Shown: positions 32,484 through 44,751, numbered from the stretch's first letter. The stretch is 64,000 bases of DNA from Diphasiastrum complanatum (GCA_029204225.1 CM055106.1:4010039-4074038), one strand, 5' to 3'. Notes: generated by a model from the letters alone, not told the origin. Translations and numbers: made by a program.

Positions 32484-33165
32484 TGTTAAAAATTCACAAT
32501 TCTAGCTTGACTAATTTTGGTCATAGGACTTGTAAATGGTTAGATGGTCATGATGTGGCTTGTCACACATGCCAAATAGCATAGGATTCCATTCATAAGG
32601 ATGTTCTCAAGTATACCTAAGTGTTAGAACCTTTGGAATGAGTCCAAATTATGCTTAGATACAAGAGAGGAAAAATAGGAGCTATTTTTGGTAATTTTTG
32701 CATTGTTGAGGGATCTCCAAGACTCCAACCCTAACTTAGTAGGGATGAAAGATCCACAAAAATTAGCATTAGGGATAGGTTTAGGGCTACTCATACCTGC
32801 CCAAAACCGTGATGGATCATGTATATATAGGTGATGATATCTCACCAAAATCAATCAAGCAATTTTATGATTTTTCTCTCATAATGGTGCAATTGCTCTC
32901 TATGTTCAAAATTTTTTGAGTACTTGTGATTACTAATGATTATAGGATTGAATGTAGGTCTGGTGTATAGTACTCAGACCGTGGGAGGCCGTACTTTCAC
33001 ACGTGTGAAGCCTTCTTCAAGGATTTGGGCCATTTAGTGAGGTTCAAGCATAGATTTTTGATGGATTTTGATGGTTCAACTTGTGCTAATCTTATGAAAT
33101 CATAATCTATTGTTTCCCTCATCATTTCAAGTGTTTTAGAATCCTTATTTGCTGTAATTTTTACA
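32484..33165 (+). repeat. 3' LTR of element G
   Basis: 682 bp from TGTTAAAAATTC to TTTTTACA, the same length as the 5' LTR with about 14 substitutions and no indel noticed. It is followed by AACCA, the second target copy, and then by resumed F1 sequence. Confidence 0.95.
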
Positions 33166-33711
33166 AACCACAGTTGAGGAAGCTTTGTCACAGGCCAATT
33201 CAGATCTCTAGAAAGAAGCAATGGACAAAGAATACAATCCACTGCTGGGGAACAACACGTGGACTGTCACCAAGTTGTCAGCAAACAGAAAGATAATCGA
33301 CTGCAAATGGATCTTCAAAATCAATTATAATGTAGATGGTAGTATCAATAGAAAGAAAGCCTGACTCGTGGCAAGGAGATTTTCTCAAATTCCCAATATC
33401 AATTACTTTGAAACCTTCAGCCCAGTCGTCAAAGCATACCTCTATTCGACTACTACTTTCTTATGCTGCTGCAGCAGATCGCTCTTAGCTTTCACACAAA
33501 CCCAACTCATTTCTAACAGACAGTATCGCTAAGAAATTCCTATTAGCCGAATACTGGTGGTCAACATTATTTAGGACACATATGCACAAATCAAAATCTA
33601 TGATGTTTGCCAAGGAGTTAAAACTCTTGAACGAACTGATTTTATGCCTTTAACTTCAATAACTGAAGGAGAAGCATCTCATAAGTGGGGAATTGATTTT
33701 GTACCAAACAG
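33166..33711 (+). pseudogene. Element F1 right part: copia RT start fused to gypsy integrase
   Basis: After G, the copia RT N-terminal region resumes: KEAMDKEYN, DCKWIFKINYNVDGSINRKK, then a TGA near 33361 and FETFSPVVK followed by SIRLLLSYAAAADRS across a frame change. Near 33480 it switches without a break to Ty3/gypsy sequence: DSIAKKFLLAEYWWSTLF (the integrase zinc-finger region) and WGIDFV near 33689. At 33711 this is cut and joined to F' gag sequence. RT palm, YVDD and RNase H are absent. The same fusion occurs at 39711-40870. Confidence 0.78.
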
Positions 33712-34757
33712 TAATGGAGCATCCTCGTCCTCCATCAACAACTCATGGACACTATTCTCAAAGAAAAACACCAAGAAACAACAGACGAAGAAAGTTGCCC
33801 ATCAAATTGATAGCAACGAAAAGCACTCAAAAGTAGACATAGAAGACTCAAAATCAGCCACCTGCTCAAAACAAGAAAAGGCACTTCTGCAGATATTGCA
33901 AGAGGGCAAACCATGAAATCCAGGACTGTTGAACCTTGAAGTTTAACAATGACAAATAGAAGCAACCAGACCAGTAGGTAGGCCCATGTAGCCAACACTA
34001 AACAGAGGAATCAAGAAGATGATGATGAGCAAGAAGTCTTCATGGTGAGCTATCGCTATGTCGAACAATCGGAAGAATGGTTCCTTGATTCTGGAGCAGC
34101 ACAATACATGACAAGCCATCATGAATGGTTCATTGATAATTTGACCTACAACACCATGAAATTCGTTTACCTTGGAAAAAACAACTCTCATATAATTGAA
34201 GTTGAGGACATCATTTATGATAGATTTTCAGAATGGAATGTTGGAACTTGTACAAATGTATTGTATGTCCCGAATTTGATGACAAATCTATTGTTTGTCA
34301 GTCGAATCATAGATTAAGTACATAGGGTTTCAAATAGATTTCTGTCAAATTCTTGATAATAGTAGGAGAGTTCTTGCACTCGAAAAGAGACAAGGATATT
34401 TCTATAGGCTTAGTCATTGTAATATTATGGTTGATCGTGCTTTAAGCAGTTCAACCTCTATTAATAAAGAATTGATATGGCATTATAGACTTGGTCACCT
34501 TAATCATATATCAATAGGTAACATGTCCAAGTCTTCTTCAATTCTTGATCTAGACTACCAAATTGTCGACCATCCTGTCTGCCAAAGTTGTATTGAAGAA
34601 AAGCAGGCAAGAAGGTCATTTAGGTCAAATCAAAAACACATTTCTAAAGATTTGCTAGATATTGTACATACAGATACATGGGACCCAATACAAACACCAT
34701 CATTACTTGGTGCAAAATTCTTTATTACTTTCATAGATGATTATTCCAAAAGGATGG
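33712..34757 (+). pseudogene. Element F' left part: gag end, protease, pre-integrase
   Basis: This is a second copy of F1 25232-26260. SNGASSSSINNSWTLFSKKN starts at 33712, the CCHC knuckle lies near 33890-33930, and the protease WFLDSGAAQYMTSHH (DSG intact) runs from 34042. CTNVLYVPNLMTNLLFVSR, then ELIWHYRLGHLNHISIGNM, HPVCQSCIEEKQARRSFRSN and FITFIDDYSKRM follow. It breaks at 34757, the point from which 39004 resumes, so this is the left half of an element split by the H and C fragments. It starts inside gag, joined to F1 gypsy sequence. Confidence 0.82.
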
Positions 34758-35631
34758 ATTAGAGATTGACTTCCATAATGAGAAGTCAATCCAAGTATGC
34801 TCTTGTCAATCCAAGTATGCTCTTTCAATGTCAAAATAGTTCAATATGCTAGATTGTAAGAGTATTGATACTCCTATGGAGCAAATTGTAAAAGACCCTA
34901 ACAAAGGTGATGAAAGATCCTTTGTGGACATCACTCTTTGTAAAAGTCTTATAGGCTCCTTAATTTGGCTCACCATAATTAGGCCAGATGTAAGTTTTAG
35001 TCTTCATAAGTTGAGCCAAGCTATGCAAAATCTTACTATTTATCATTCGAAAATGGCCAGAAGGGTGCTTAGGTATATATCTTCAACCTACAATTATGGT
35101 TTGTTATACAAAAGTAAAGATCTTTCTATTATTGGCTATTCTGACTCAGATTTTGCTAGTGATAAAGTAGATCGGAAATCTACAGGTGCATATGTCATAT
35201 ATCTTGGAGGAAATTAAATATCTTGGCTTTCCAAAAAGCAAGGTACCATATCACTCTCATCTTGTGAAGCTGAATATAAGGCACTTATCACTATAACAAA
35301 AGAAGTGCTTTGGATCAAGAGGTTGCTTGTGGAGCTAAAGATTATCAAGGAAGATGATCTACCATTGATCATGTGTGACAATATTTCAGCACAAGCCCTT
35401 GTCAGCAATCCAATATTTCATGCAAGGAGAAAACACATCAAAGTTGCACATCACTTCATGAGAGAGAAGCTCATTGGAGAGGAAATCTACTCGGAGCACA
35501 TTGACATATCATCGCATATTGCAGATTTGCTCAACAAACCTTTGAGCAAAAATTCCTTCATCAAGCATAGATCCAATCTTGGAATAATTCCAAGATCCAT
35601 GTTCAATTCAACATAGATTAATTTTGAGGAG
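34758..35631 (+). pseudogene. Element H: copia RT end and RNase H remnant with PPT
   Basis: Begins at GLEIDFHNEKS-like sequence of RT. A 20-bp tandem duplication (starting GTCAATCCAAGTATGCTC) follows at about 34784-34823. Then SIDTPMEQIVKDPNKGDERS, LIGSLIWLTIIRPDVSFS, YSDSDFASDKVDRKSTGAY, a TAA at about 35215 before ISWLSKKQ, SLSSCEAEYKALITITKEV, CDNISAQALVSNPIFHARR and the stop at 35614. TTTTGAGGAG at 35622-35631 is the PPT. It is closest to element A in pol, but its LTR is different. Confidence 0.87.
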
Positions 35632-36285
35632 TGCTGAAAAATAGAAAATCATCTATCTTGACTTTAGGCATTTGGCAAAGTGTTTTCTATGTGTATGTGA
35701 TGTTTCATATTGTAAATGCCAAATTTGGCCTAGAAGAAACTCGAGCTACATAGTTTGTTGAAGTCTAGTTGGTAATATATAACTTGCATATAGAATGTAG
35801 ACATAGAAATGTCAATAATAGGCTTGTAGAAACTCGTGGCACATCACATGCAATGGTTGTAAGTGTTCCAAAGTGACATGCAACGCATGCACAAAGTGAA
35901 TTGGACACATGCATGATGATTTGTACAATTCTAGTTGAAAATTTGACACTGGGTAAAAGTAGGTAGAAATGCATGCATGTAAAGTGACAAATGCCACTAG
36001 TTCTCTAGTTCTCACTTTTAGATGTGGATGAAAGTTGGAGAGAGATGGTTCTACCTCGAGCTACTCCAATCTCCATAAATATGTGTAGACTCTCTCATGA
36101 TTTTTGATAAAGAACCAAGCTTTCTAATGCATTAAATTATAGTACTTTTTTTTTTTTCAAAACAATCATTCTTTGATTCTTAGCCTGCTAGATTGTGATT
36201 TAGCCATAAAATCTTAAACTAGATCTTGGCATTCAATCTAGAATCAATTTATGTGCTAAACAAAGATTAACAAGATCATTTACAC
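35632..36285 (+). repeat. Element H 3' LTR (right limit approximate)
   Basis: Starts TGCTGAAAAATAG after the PPT. CATAAATATGTG near 36072 is a weak TATA-like box. A T-run lies at 36146-36160. The right end cannot be fixed because no 5' partner or primer site is present; sequence of element C begins soon after. Confidence 0.6.
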
Positions 36286-36309
36286 TTGAGAATCATTCCC
36301 CAAACATGT

Positions 36310-37742
36310 GAGCTTGCTAGAATTTTATCAAAGACAAACCAAGATGGATCTATTAACAAGTACAAGGCAAAGTTAGTGGCAAAAGGATATGCTCAAGAAC
36401 ATGGGATTGGCTATGATGAGACCTTTGCACTCATGGCAAACATGGTAAGCATTCGAGTCATCATCTCACTTGCTACTCTTTATGGATGGGATATATGGCA
36501 ATTGGATATTACAAATGTAGTTTTGAATGATGATCTTGAGGAGGAAGTGTACGTGGAGCAACTCAAGAGCTACATTTCTTCTACAAAACCAAATCATGTG
36601 TGTCTTCTACAAAAGAGTTTGTATGGCGTTAAGCAAGCACCAAGGAATTGGTATGCTAAGCTTAACACTTTTTTACTCTCTCAAGGCTTTTGTATGAGTG
36701 AGTATGATCATTCACTTTATTATAGGTTTGTTGGAAATGATGCTATCATCTTGCTAATCTATGTGGATGATATCATCTTGAGTGGTGGAGACAATCAAGA
36801 TGTGGAGGATATCAAGAGTGCTCTTAAGAAATCTTGGCAATCTACATTTTAGGAATAGAAGTGATTAGATTTCTCAACCTAATTTCATTTGTCAAGAGAA
36901 TTATGCTAATTCTATTCTAAAATTTCATATGGTAGATGCAAAAGCTTGTGATACACTTGTGGAGTCAAATATAAAGCTAACTATAATAGGTAGTGAAAGA
37001 TCCTTCAAGGACATTACTCTCTATAGGAAGCTAGTTGGTTCACTCATCTATCTACCCATTACAAGACCAGATCTAAGCTATTGTGTTGGAATATTGAGTC
37101 AATTCATGCAAGATCCTAGTAAGGAGCATTGGAAGCTAGGAAAACAAGTTTTGAGGTACATCATTGGAACTCGAAATTTTGGCATATTGTATGAGGGATC
37201 ATCACCTAACCGGTTTGGATTTTCAGATTCAGAGTATGTTAGAGATATAATGGATAGGAAATCCATTAGTGCTCATTGTATTTTCATAGGTGATGGAGCT
37301 ATATTGTAGATGTCGAAGAAACAAGCCACTATCTCATTGTCATCTAGTGAGGCCTCGTACAAAGCTCTTACACATTGCACAAAGGAGATGGTATGGATCA
37401 AGAGGATGACCAAGAATCTTCACTTGGTAGATTTTTTAGATAGCCCAATCATCTTTTGTGACAATCAATCAGCCCAAAGGCTGGAAACCAACCCTATCTT
37501 TCATGCTACGAGCAAGCATATTGAGGTGGCATATCACTTTGTGAGGAGCAAGTCATAGCAAAGGAGGGAGCAAGTCATATAAAAGGAGGTGGAGCTTCAA
37601 CATGTGTCCGCAAGGGAATGTGTAGCTCATATCTTCACCAAAGCAATGGGAAAGGACTTGTTCATGAAGCATAGGACTTCACTTGGGATGTTTTCAAAGC
37701 CTATGCTTAAACTAGTTGAAGAAGGAGTGTGAAAGATTTCAA
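36310..37742 (+). pseudogene. Element C: copia RT and RNase H remnant
   Basis: From about 36310: NQDGSINKYKAKLVAKGYAQ, ETFALMANMVSIRVIISLA, WQLDITNVVLNDDLEEEVYV, LLQKSLYGVKQAPRNWYAKL, AIILLIYVDDIILSGG (YVDD intact). The frame is lost near 36840 and resumes with SERSFKDITLYRKLVGSLIY, ITRPDLSYCVGILSQFMQDP, FSDSEYVRDIMDRKS, a TAG near 37307, ISLSSSEASYKALTHCTKEM, IFCDNQSAQRL and IFTKAMGKDLFMKHR. It is the same family as array B. A short duplication around GGAGCAAGTCATA (about 37541-37580) adds a further break. Confidence 0.9.
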
Positions 37743-38345
37743 CTGGTTTTACTATTTTGGTCATATTTGTATATTTGGCAATTGAGACCAATTTTCATAT
37801 TAGACTTAAGTTTTGACTTTTCATAGTTATATTAGTCTTCAAAGCATTTGAATAAACACTTTTTGAAAGTGTGGAAAATAAAGAAGTCGAGTTTTAGTAG
37901 ATTCAAATTTGAAAGTTGGGTACATTGAATCTAGTCCAAAAAATATTAGGCTTTTCATATTGGAGGGAAACCAAGTGGCAATTTAGGTTTTGGACCTATT
38001 ATAAAAGGATGTAACTCATGGGAAGAGAGCACATTCTCTCTCTCTCTCTCTCTTATCTCATTCATGCTTATACATGGTTCTATTGCAATTCTATGTGTAG
38101 AATGCTCATTAAATGCTATTTTCGGATCCACACATGTGAAATACTTTATTGTATGGAAAACAACATTATTTTATGTTTTGGTTCATGTATGATCAAGATC
38201 CATTAGAGTTTGCATCTCATTCTTAGTGTAGATGCTGATTTTTCTACATTGGCAAGATTGGTGAATTGCTTGTTTTTCTAACGAAAGGTCAAGGAGAGAT
38301 ATTTTGGATGTTTGTGATCTGAAATTCTTCATAGTAATTAGTTTT
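37728..38345 (+). repeat. Element C 3' LTR
   Basis: Starts TGTGAAAGATTTCAACTGG after GAAGGAG. It holds the TATAAAAGG box at about 38000 and a short (CT)n run at 38036-38053. GATGCTGATTTTTCTACATTGG near the end matches array B LTR 3. The right limit is set by comparison with that LTR. Confidence 0.8.
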
Positions 38346-39003
38346 AACACCAATGGATAGAGAAGAAATGATAAACAATGTTATTAGGATCTTGGATTAC
38401 TTGAAAAATAGAGATTATAGAGCAGTTCTGATTGTGTTCATTACGAGTATTAATGTAGGAGTCGTAGACTACCATGAAGAGAGATTGTGGATGTAATTAG
38501 GCATCTGAGTGTAGGGCCGAATATCTATTGTAGTAGTAGCTCTCTCGCCTGTCAACAAGGGTTAGTTCACTAGATAGGCACCTAACTAGGCATAGATGCT
38601 ACGTTTAAGTTAGTTCTCTACTTTTCATCTAACTCTACCACCACTAATGCTACTTCCACTAACTCTACTCCCCTGAACTACTTTCATCATGACTGTAGGT
38701 GAAAAGAAAGGGAAGATTAGAAGAGAAGAGGGAAAGAAAGAGATACAGGGTGAGAGTGGAGGTTAGCTCAAATGCTCCTTATGCTTGCTAATGGAGAAAC
38801 ATTAACTAAAACAACCAATAAACATGAAATTAGAAAGCAATGGAAAACACAATCAAAAGCATTAGCAAGTAGGGAATAGCAAATGAGGATGCTTTTCTCC
38901 AAAAAGTGGTAGAGTTTCCTCCTTCTCATTAGGCATGGAAATAGAGTACAAGTGCTTCTTTTTAGAAATGAGGAAGGCTCCTGCCCCAAAATCCTATTGG
39001 CTA
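38346..39003. other. No gene recognised
   Basis: Contains a pyrimidine-rich stretch with repeated CTCTAC / CCACTAA words (38630-38680) next to a purine-rich stretch (38700-38760). No domain in any frame. It lies between the element C LTR and the resumed F' sequence. Confidence 0.5.
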
Positions 39004-39710
39004 ATCTATTTCTTAAAACATAAATTTGAAGCCTTCTAGTTTTTCGAGAAATACAAAGAAAATGCTAAGCTGTAGACATGCAAAATAATCAAAGCTCTTA
39101 GGACCGACAATGACAACAAATATATATCAAATGAATTCAAGGATTATTTCTCAGCCAATGGCATCGAGCAACAGTTTTTTGCTTCCTATTTTCCACAATC
39201 GAATGGACTGGCCGAAAGGAAGAACAAGACCTTGTCGATTCTGCTAAATGCACGATCACACATGCTCTTTGGCAACATGCTATTTCAACAACAACTTATT
39301 TGCAGAATCGATGTATAACTAAGAGTGTATCTAACAACAAAAATCTCTTATGAGGTCTGCACAAGATTCAAACCCTCAATTAAATATTTGAAGGTGAGTG
39401 GATGAGCAAACTTGATGAGCATTCCTTTAAAGCAATTTATTGGCAAGGACAAGATGCAGTCTATAGTTTTTGTCCCGACAACAAACTCTTCTCGAAAGAC
39501 AATTTCTATTTCTTCCTATAGTCACCAAATACAGTCAAATCCAGAAGAAGAAGAACAACCTACAACTCAGGAGCAACCAACTTAGTCAACACAAGGTCAA
39601 ATTTTGCTGCCAAAAACTTGATCCATAAGATCAACAAGAATTTGAACTCAACCTATCCATTATACTGATGAGTTCGTTCACTATTCCATTCATGAGCCAA
39701 CCACAGTTGA
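39004..39710 (+). pseudogene. Element F' right part: integrase remnant
   Basis: Sequence resumes exactly where F' stopped at 34757 (AATCTATTTCTTAAAACATAA against the F1 run at 26260-26280). Integrase blocks are the same as in F1 (SANGIEQ, SNGLAERKNKT near 39205-39235, SSIKYLKV-like) but with stops, and one stretch (ACCAAATC, 26525 in F1) is shorter. The flank CATGAGCCAACCACAGTTG at about 39690 is intact here, which proves the insertion site of G in F1. Confidence 0.8.
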
Positions 39711-40870
39711 GGAAGCTTTGTCGCAAGCCGATTCAGATCTCTAGAAAGAAGCAATGGACAAAGAATACAATTCACTGCTGGGGAACAACACGTGGACTAT
39801 CACCAAGTTGCCAATAAACAGAAAGATAATCGACTGCAAATGGATCTTCAAAATCAAATATAATGCAGATGGTAGTATCAATAGAAAAAAAGCCTGATTC
39901 GTGGCAAGGAGATTTTCTCAAATTCCCAATATCAACTACTTTGAAACCTTCAGTCCAGTCGTCAAAGCATACCTCTATTCGACTGCTACTTTCTTATGTT
40001 GCTGCAGCAGATCGCTCCCAGCTTTCACACAAATCCAACTCATTTCTAGCAGACAGTATCGCTAAGAAATTCCTATTAGCCGAATATTGGTGGTTGACAT
40101 TATTTAGGACACATATGCACAAATCAAAATCTATGATGTTTGCCAAGGAATTAAAACTCTTGAATGAACTGATTTTATGCCTTTAACTTCAATAACCGAA
40201 GGAGAAGCATTTCACAAGTGATGAATTGATTTTGTAGGTCCAATCAGCCCAGCCACCCATGGTACCTAATGAAGATACATCTTAGTGTCCACTGACTATG
40301 CTACAAATTGGGTAGAGGCTAGAGTGACGAGACAAGCTATCGCAAAAGTTATAGCCAAATTTCTACATGAAAACATTATTACCCACTTCGGATGTACATG
40401 TCCAATAGAGTTAGTAAGTGATAGATGCACTCACTTCCTCAATGAGGTTGTACATAATCTCCTAACTCATTACTTTGTGAAACATCAAAAAAGTACCCCA
40501 TATTATCCTCGATGCAATGGGTTAGCCGAATTTTCAAACAAGATAATATGGAAAATTTTGACCAAAATAGTTGAAGCCTACGGAAATAATTGGGAAACAA
40601 AATTATATTTAGCTATTTGGGCTTTCAAAACAAAACCATGAAGATCAACGGGAATGACACCATTTTAGTTCGTTTATAGTCAACAGACTGTAAAGTCAGT
40701 AGAATTTATCATTCCATCCTTATGAGTTGCATATTCAAACAACTTGGTGAAGAAGAAACCATCAAACACAAACTTCTTAATCTTCACAAACTACGTGAAA
40801 CTCGATTATTAAGTTATCATGCAGAGCTAGTAAACAAATGCAGATAGAAGACCTGGCATGATATAGAACT
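39711..40870 (+). pseudogene. Element F' chimera: copia RT start, then Ty3/gypsy integrase
   Basis: Copia RT entry (KEAMDKEYNS, DCKWIFKIKYNADGSINRKK, SSKHTSIRLLLSYVAAADRS) changes near 40010 to gypsy integrase. It first gives DSIAKKFLLAEYWWLTLF, the zinc-binding region. The core runs from 40220: IDFVGPISPATHG with its Asp, a stop, then 40285-40641 open with STDYATNWVEA, the second Asp in ELVSDRCTHF, and Glu in NGLAEFSNKI. The tail after a stop reads GMTPF, SVEFIIPS, ETIKHKLLNLHKLRETRL and SYHAELVNK to about 40860. The central Asp-Asp-Glu set is visible. This copy extends further than the F1 one. Confidence 0.82.
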
Positions 40871-40894
40871 TCAAAGATTAAAATGCAGAGATAC

Positions 40895-41600
40895 GTGGAA
40901 TTGGTCAAAAGGTATGAAGCCCACAAGGCCAATACCAAAGTTTATCAAGACCACCATGAAAAGAAGCTGTTGAATCCCAGAATCAAGTAAAGAAAATGCA
41001 ACAAGACTTAAAAAGGGTTCTAGAATAGGTGAACTAGCTTTGGAAGACTACTTGCAAAGTACAAGCAAAGCTAGCACAACCGAAAAAAGGAGGAAAACCA
41101 AGATGGACATGGCATGGGAGGACATTCTAAGGCTGCTACCTGATCGGGTGTGGATGTCCATGGATTTCAAGATCTCCTACCATAATACATTTGATACTGA
41201 CCCCTCTATTCCCTTCTCTACCTTATTTATATTTAACCAGATCCAGAAACTCATGCTTTTGGTGACCAACATTGACCTGCAATTCATTCGCTCAATGGAC
41301 TAATGATTCATTTCTATGTATAATCTTGAGATAGAAATATTTCATTGGTGTTTCGAACAAGGATGGCATGACAATTGAATTGGACTCCCACTGAAGAATT
41401 AACCGAAGGTCAACAGGTGTATAATGGAACAAACTTGCAAAAGATGGAGAACCAGATCAACAACTGAAGAACATGGCCGATGAAGTCAAGTTGAATTTGC
41501 AAAGGGACCTACAACGAGCTTGGAGGAGGGCAATGTTGGTAGATTCTCTACCAAGATCACAATCAACTGAAGGTATACTTTTTGGTGTCGGTTAATCCAA
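40895..41600 (+). repeat. Dispersed repeat, copy 1 (partner 50028-50652)
   Basis: From ATACGTGGAATTGGTCAAAA to TTTTTGGTGTCGGTTAAT this matches 50028-50652 with scattered changes and a few gaps; AAGATGGACATGGCATGGGA and TATGTATAATCTTGAGATAG are good anchors. Frames are not conserved between the copies. It follows the gypsy integrase tail, so it may be the 3' part of that gypsy family. Confidence 0.7.
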
Positions 41601-42605
41601 GAACTGGAGCAGCTAGACTTGTGATTATGGATCCAACCATGACCCTTATTCGACTCTTTAGTTACACTAAAGTTCGTTGGATGTAACTCGATAGTGGAGA
41701 GTTCAACAATATTTTGTTATAGAAAGTGACTATCAAGAAGCTCGAGGGCAGGTAAGAAGAAGAGAAATAAAAAAGAAGAAGAGTCGAATAAGGGGGGGAT
41801 CGGGCAATAAAAGGGAAGATAGTTGATTCGATGTGTTGGTGATTAGTGTTAGTGACTAACAGAATTGACGAGGGAGCGTGCATCTATGCATGGAGTCTTG
41901 TAAGAAGTTATTCTCATTGGACTGAAATTCCTTGGAGTACTTATCATTTCTATGTATATTTTGTTGCTCAAGTCGTGTGTTGGATTCTTGAAGCATTTTG
42001 ATGTTGAATGGCGTGAATTGTAATGCGAGCAAGAATTTTATGTCGAGTAAGTAAGAGATTATAAATCTACAATAGGTGAGTAGTAATCTTGTAAGAAGCA
42101 CAATAAGTGAGTAGATCTTATTCATAGTTAACCGACATGATGTTGAATGCTTAAGACTTAGATTGTAAATTCCTTCTTGCCATGTCCCATTGATTGTGTA
42201 AATGTTAATGGAAAGGGATCTGTTGTGAGCAACAAGTATCTCCAGTTACTTCGAATAGAAGTGATAGGATTTTAAATGCCAAATTCTAGTTTTAAGCAAA
42301 TGTTGATGACAAGTGAGAGAAATCAGTACTAGAAATAAGATCCAAAGCAAACAACTTTCATGGTGATACCATCAGTGATGAAGAACTTACATTAATCAAA
42401 AAAGATATCATCTATGCCACTATCTTCAATCTCATAAGTCCATTTTGCCAAAGTTTAATGTGGCTATTGCTATAGCACCTTATCTTACTAGGATCTTAAG
42501 AGTTCAAAATTCAAAATATAATTCATGCCTTGCATATAAATTATATGTAAGTGTGAATAACGATCAGGAATATCTTTTCAATCCGGAAATTTTTTTTGGA
42601 AAGCT
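41601..42605. other. No gene recognised
   Basis: Sequence after the dispersed repeat: a purine-rich patch (41755-41815) with AAGAAGAAGAG words, a GGGGGGG run, then AT-rich DNA. Possibly the LTR of the gypsy element, but no terminal or primer site can be assigned. Confidence 0.4.
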
Positions 42606-44330
42606 GATTATGCTTTATACCTTAGATTCATATTGCTTTTTTTCAGAAAGGTCTACATTGCTCTACAAAGCTAAAAGTATTCAATTTATTATCAGGCAAT
42701 GTTAGCAATGATTCTCTACTAATGGCTACTCAAGATTATCAAAATGTCATATCTTTGGTTTAGTTTTGCAAGGTATCTTCACTTGGGATTGATGCCCCAA
42801 GCACAATTATGGAAATTATAGATATCATAATCTTAGAAACAAAAGTCAATTTTCAATTTCAATGAGGTCAATTTTTCATGTCCAATCATGGATGAAGTAT
42901 TGTCCAATTCTGAATAAAAGTACTTGATCAACTATATGACTAGAGACATGCCTCGGTGTATGCCAAAGTTGCATTTCTAATATGAGCTACCTCCTCGTAC
43001 AAAGCATTTACATGGTATCATCAACTCAAAGCTACAAGGATTAACGAGTTTATAATAGCATTGTTGATCAAGATGATCAAAGAATGTGTATTGCCTGATG
43101 TAGTGCAAAAGCATGAGTCCAAGGAAATTGAATAAACCATCCAAGGTGGCATGATGTCAAAGATGCAGACAAAATAGCGGTGATAGTAGATTTGGGTTAC
43201 CAAAAAGCAATACATGATATTTCATCAAGCTCTTCTTTGGCCATCATTTATTCTTTATGCAAATATAAGTTGTAGACTATAATTATCATATGGATTTATT
43301 TCCAACATCATCTCAAGATCTGCAACAACATGACAAGTTGCTAGACATGACACCTCAATCATGCCTACTAAAAAATTGCAAAACTAGAGTGTTCAAGCTT
43401 AGTGAACACACATTTTCATTTTTGAGGACAAGAATGTCTAAGGAGTCATGTACCTCAAGTACATAAGTTCTTAGAGATGTATTCATATATCTAATGTAAG
43501 CTTTGCTGAGCCCAAAAGAAATGACTTGGGAAGATAGTTCTTCAGCCACCTTTCATTATCTGTTGGGTGTAGATTTCTCAATGGCTCTATAGTTTACTAT
43601 AAAAATCATTTAACAAAACCATATAATTTTTTATCTTATCATCCAGAACTTTGTATTTTTTATTCTTCATATATGGGGTTTACTCTTGCAATTTGATGTC
43701 CTTATTAGTTGAGAGCAAGATGTATGATCTAGGTTTTAGTTGTCAGAGAACTATGTGTGACCATGTTTCAGTTTCAAGTGTTTTCGTGTCTTTTCAATGA
43801 TGTGATGTTTGGATGGCATACAAAAACCATTAAAAAAATGTCACTCTTATCTTGATTGCATTTTGGTAGAACATCAAGATTTCAACTAATATCTTACAAG
43901 GTCACTCGCATATGATAGAAGTTTGTCATAAGAAAAGAAACCATTTTAATCGATAGTTTTTTGCAAGTTTGCAATCAAACTTTATCACATAAGTTCATAA
44001 TTTCCATATCACACCTAAAAAATAGAAACATTGGTTTCCTTGCAAATAATCAGTGCTTGAAGGATGCTCCATTTTAGAAGCTTTCTTCATTGCAAGTGTT
44101 CGGATAGAGTTTTTGGACTTCCCTTGCAAAGGCAAGAAAATCCTTGAACAAGTAAGAGTGCAAGGGCATGCTTTGAAATTTTATGATTTCGGTCTTGCAT
44201 TGTAAAAATCTATACATAATGTGGTCTAAATTCCATGTAAATTGACACCATTCTAAATCTTTTGGAAGCACCAAAAATCAAATGTTGCATTTGTAGGCAT
44301 ACTTAGTCTAAATAATAGAAACATTTACTA
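42606..44330 (-). repeat. Inverted duplication, arm 1 (partner 55876-57596)
   Basis: The reverse complement of this 1.7-kb block matches 55876-57596 across its whole length. Checked anchors include AATAATAGAAACATTTA at 44315, the block around 44074-44274, the CATCTTTGATATCATGCCACC area (43144-43170 inverted) and the left end near 42606. Identity is about 85-90% by eye. It holds a 66-codon minus frame at 44274-44074 with WCQFTWNLDHIMYRFLQCKT that is also open in arm 2. Confidence 0.85.
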
Positions 44331-44414
44331 CAAGCTCCAAATGAAAACATTGACTTAGTATTATATAAGTCTTAGCCTTTATTGAAAATTTGTATTGCAT
44401 AGCAACACTAGTAA

Positions 44415-44553
<139 letters not shown>

Positions 44554-44618
44554 TAATACGAGATGTAGTGTCGTTTTTTCCATCAAGCATGGTTCACCAT
44601 GCTAATGTAAGATAAATG

Positions 44619-44751
<133 letters not shown>

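Larger units (their letters stand above)
27010..33165 (+). mobile_element. Copia element G: full-length, nearly intact, nested in F1
   Basis: A 6156-bp element with two 682-bp LTRs, PBS, gag, protease, integrase, RT, RNase H and PPT in copia order. It interrupts F1; the flanks AAGCA (27005-27009) and AACCA (33166-33170) are a target duplication with one later mutation, judged against the uninterrupted F' sequence near 39698. The two LTRs differ at about 14 of 682 sites (roughly 2%, counted by eye), making G younger than F1 and than element A. Lesions are a gag frameshift near 29225, a TAA at 30686, a frameshift near 30830, and a protease DSG changed to ESG. It is the best reference copy in the window for this lineage. 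Confidence 0.96.

Noticed and set aside
43960-44274. 66-codon frame conserved in both arms of the inverted duplication (also 55933-56130)
   Set aside because: Nearly every base difference between the arms changes an amino acid, so the match reflects a recent duplication, not selection. No domain. Kept only as a remark on the repeat arms.
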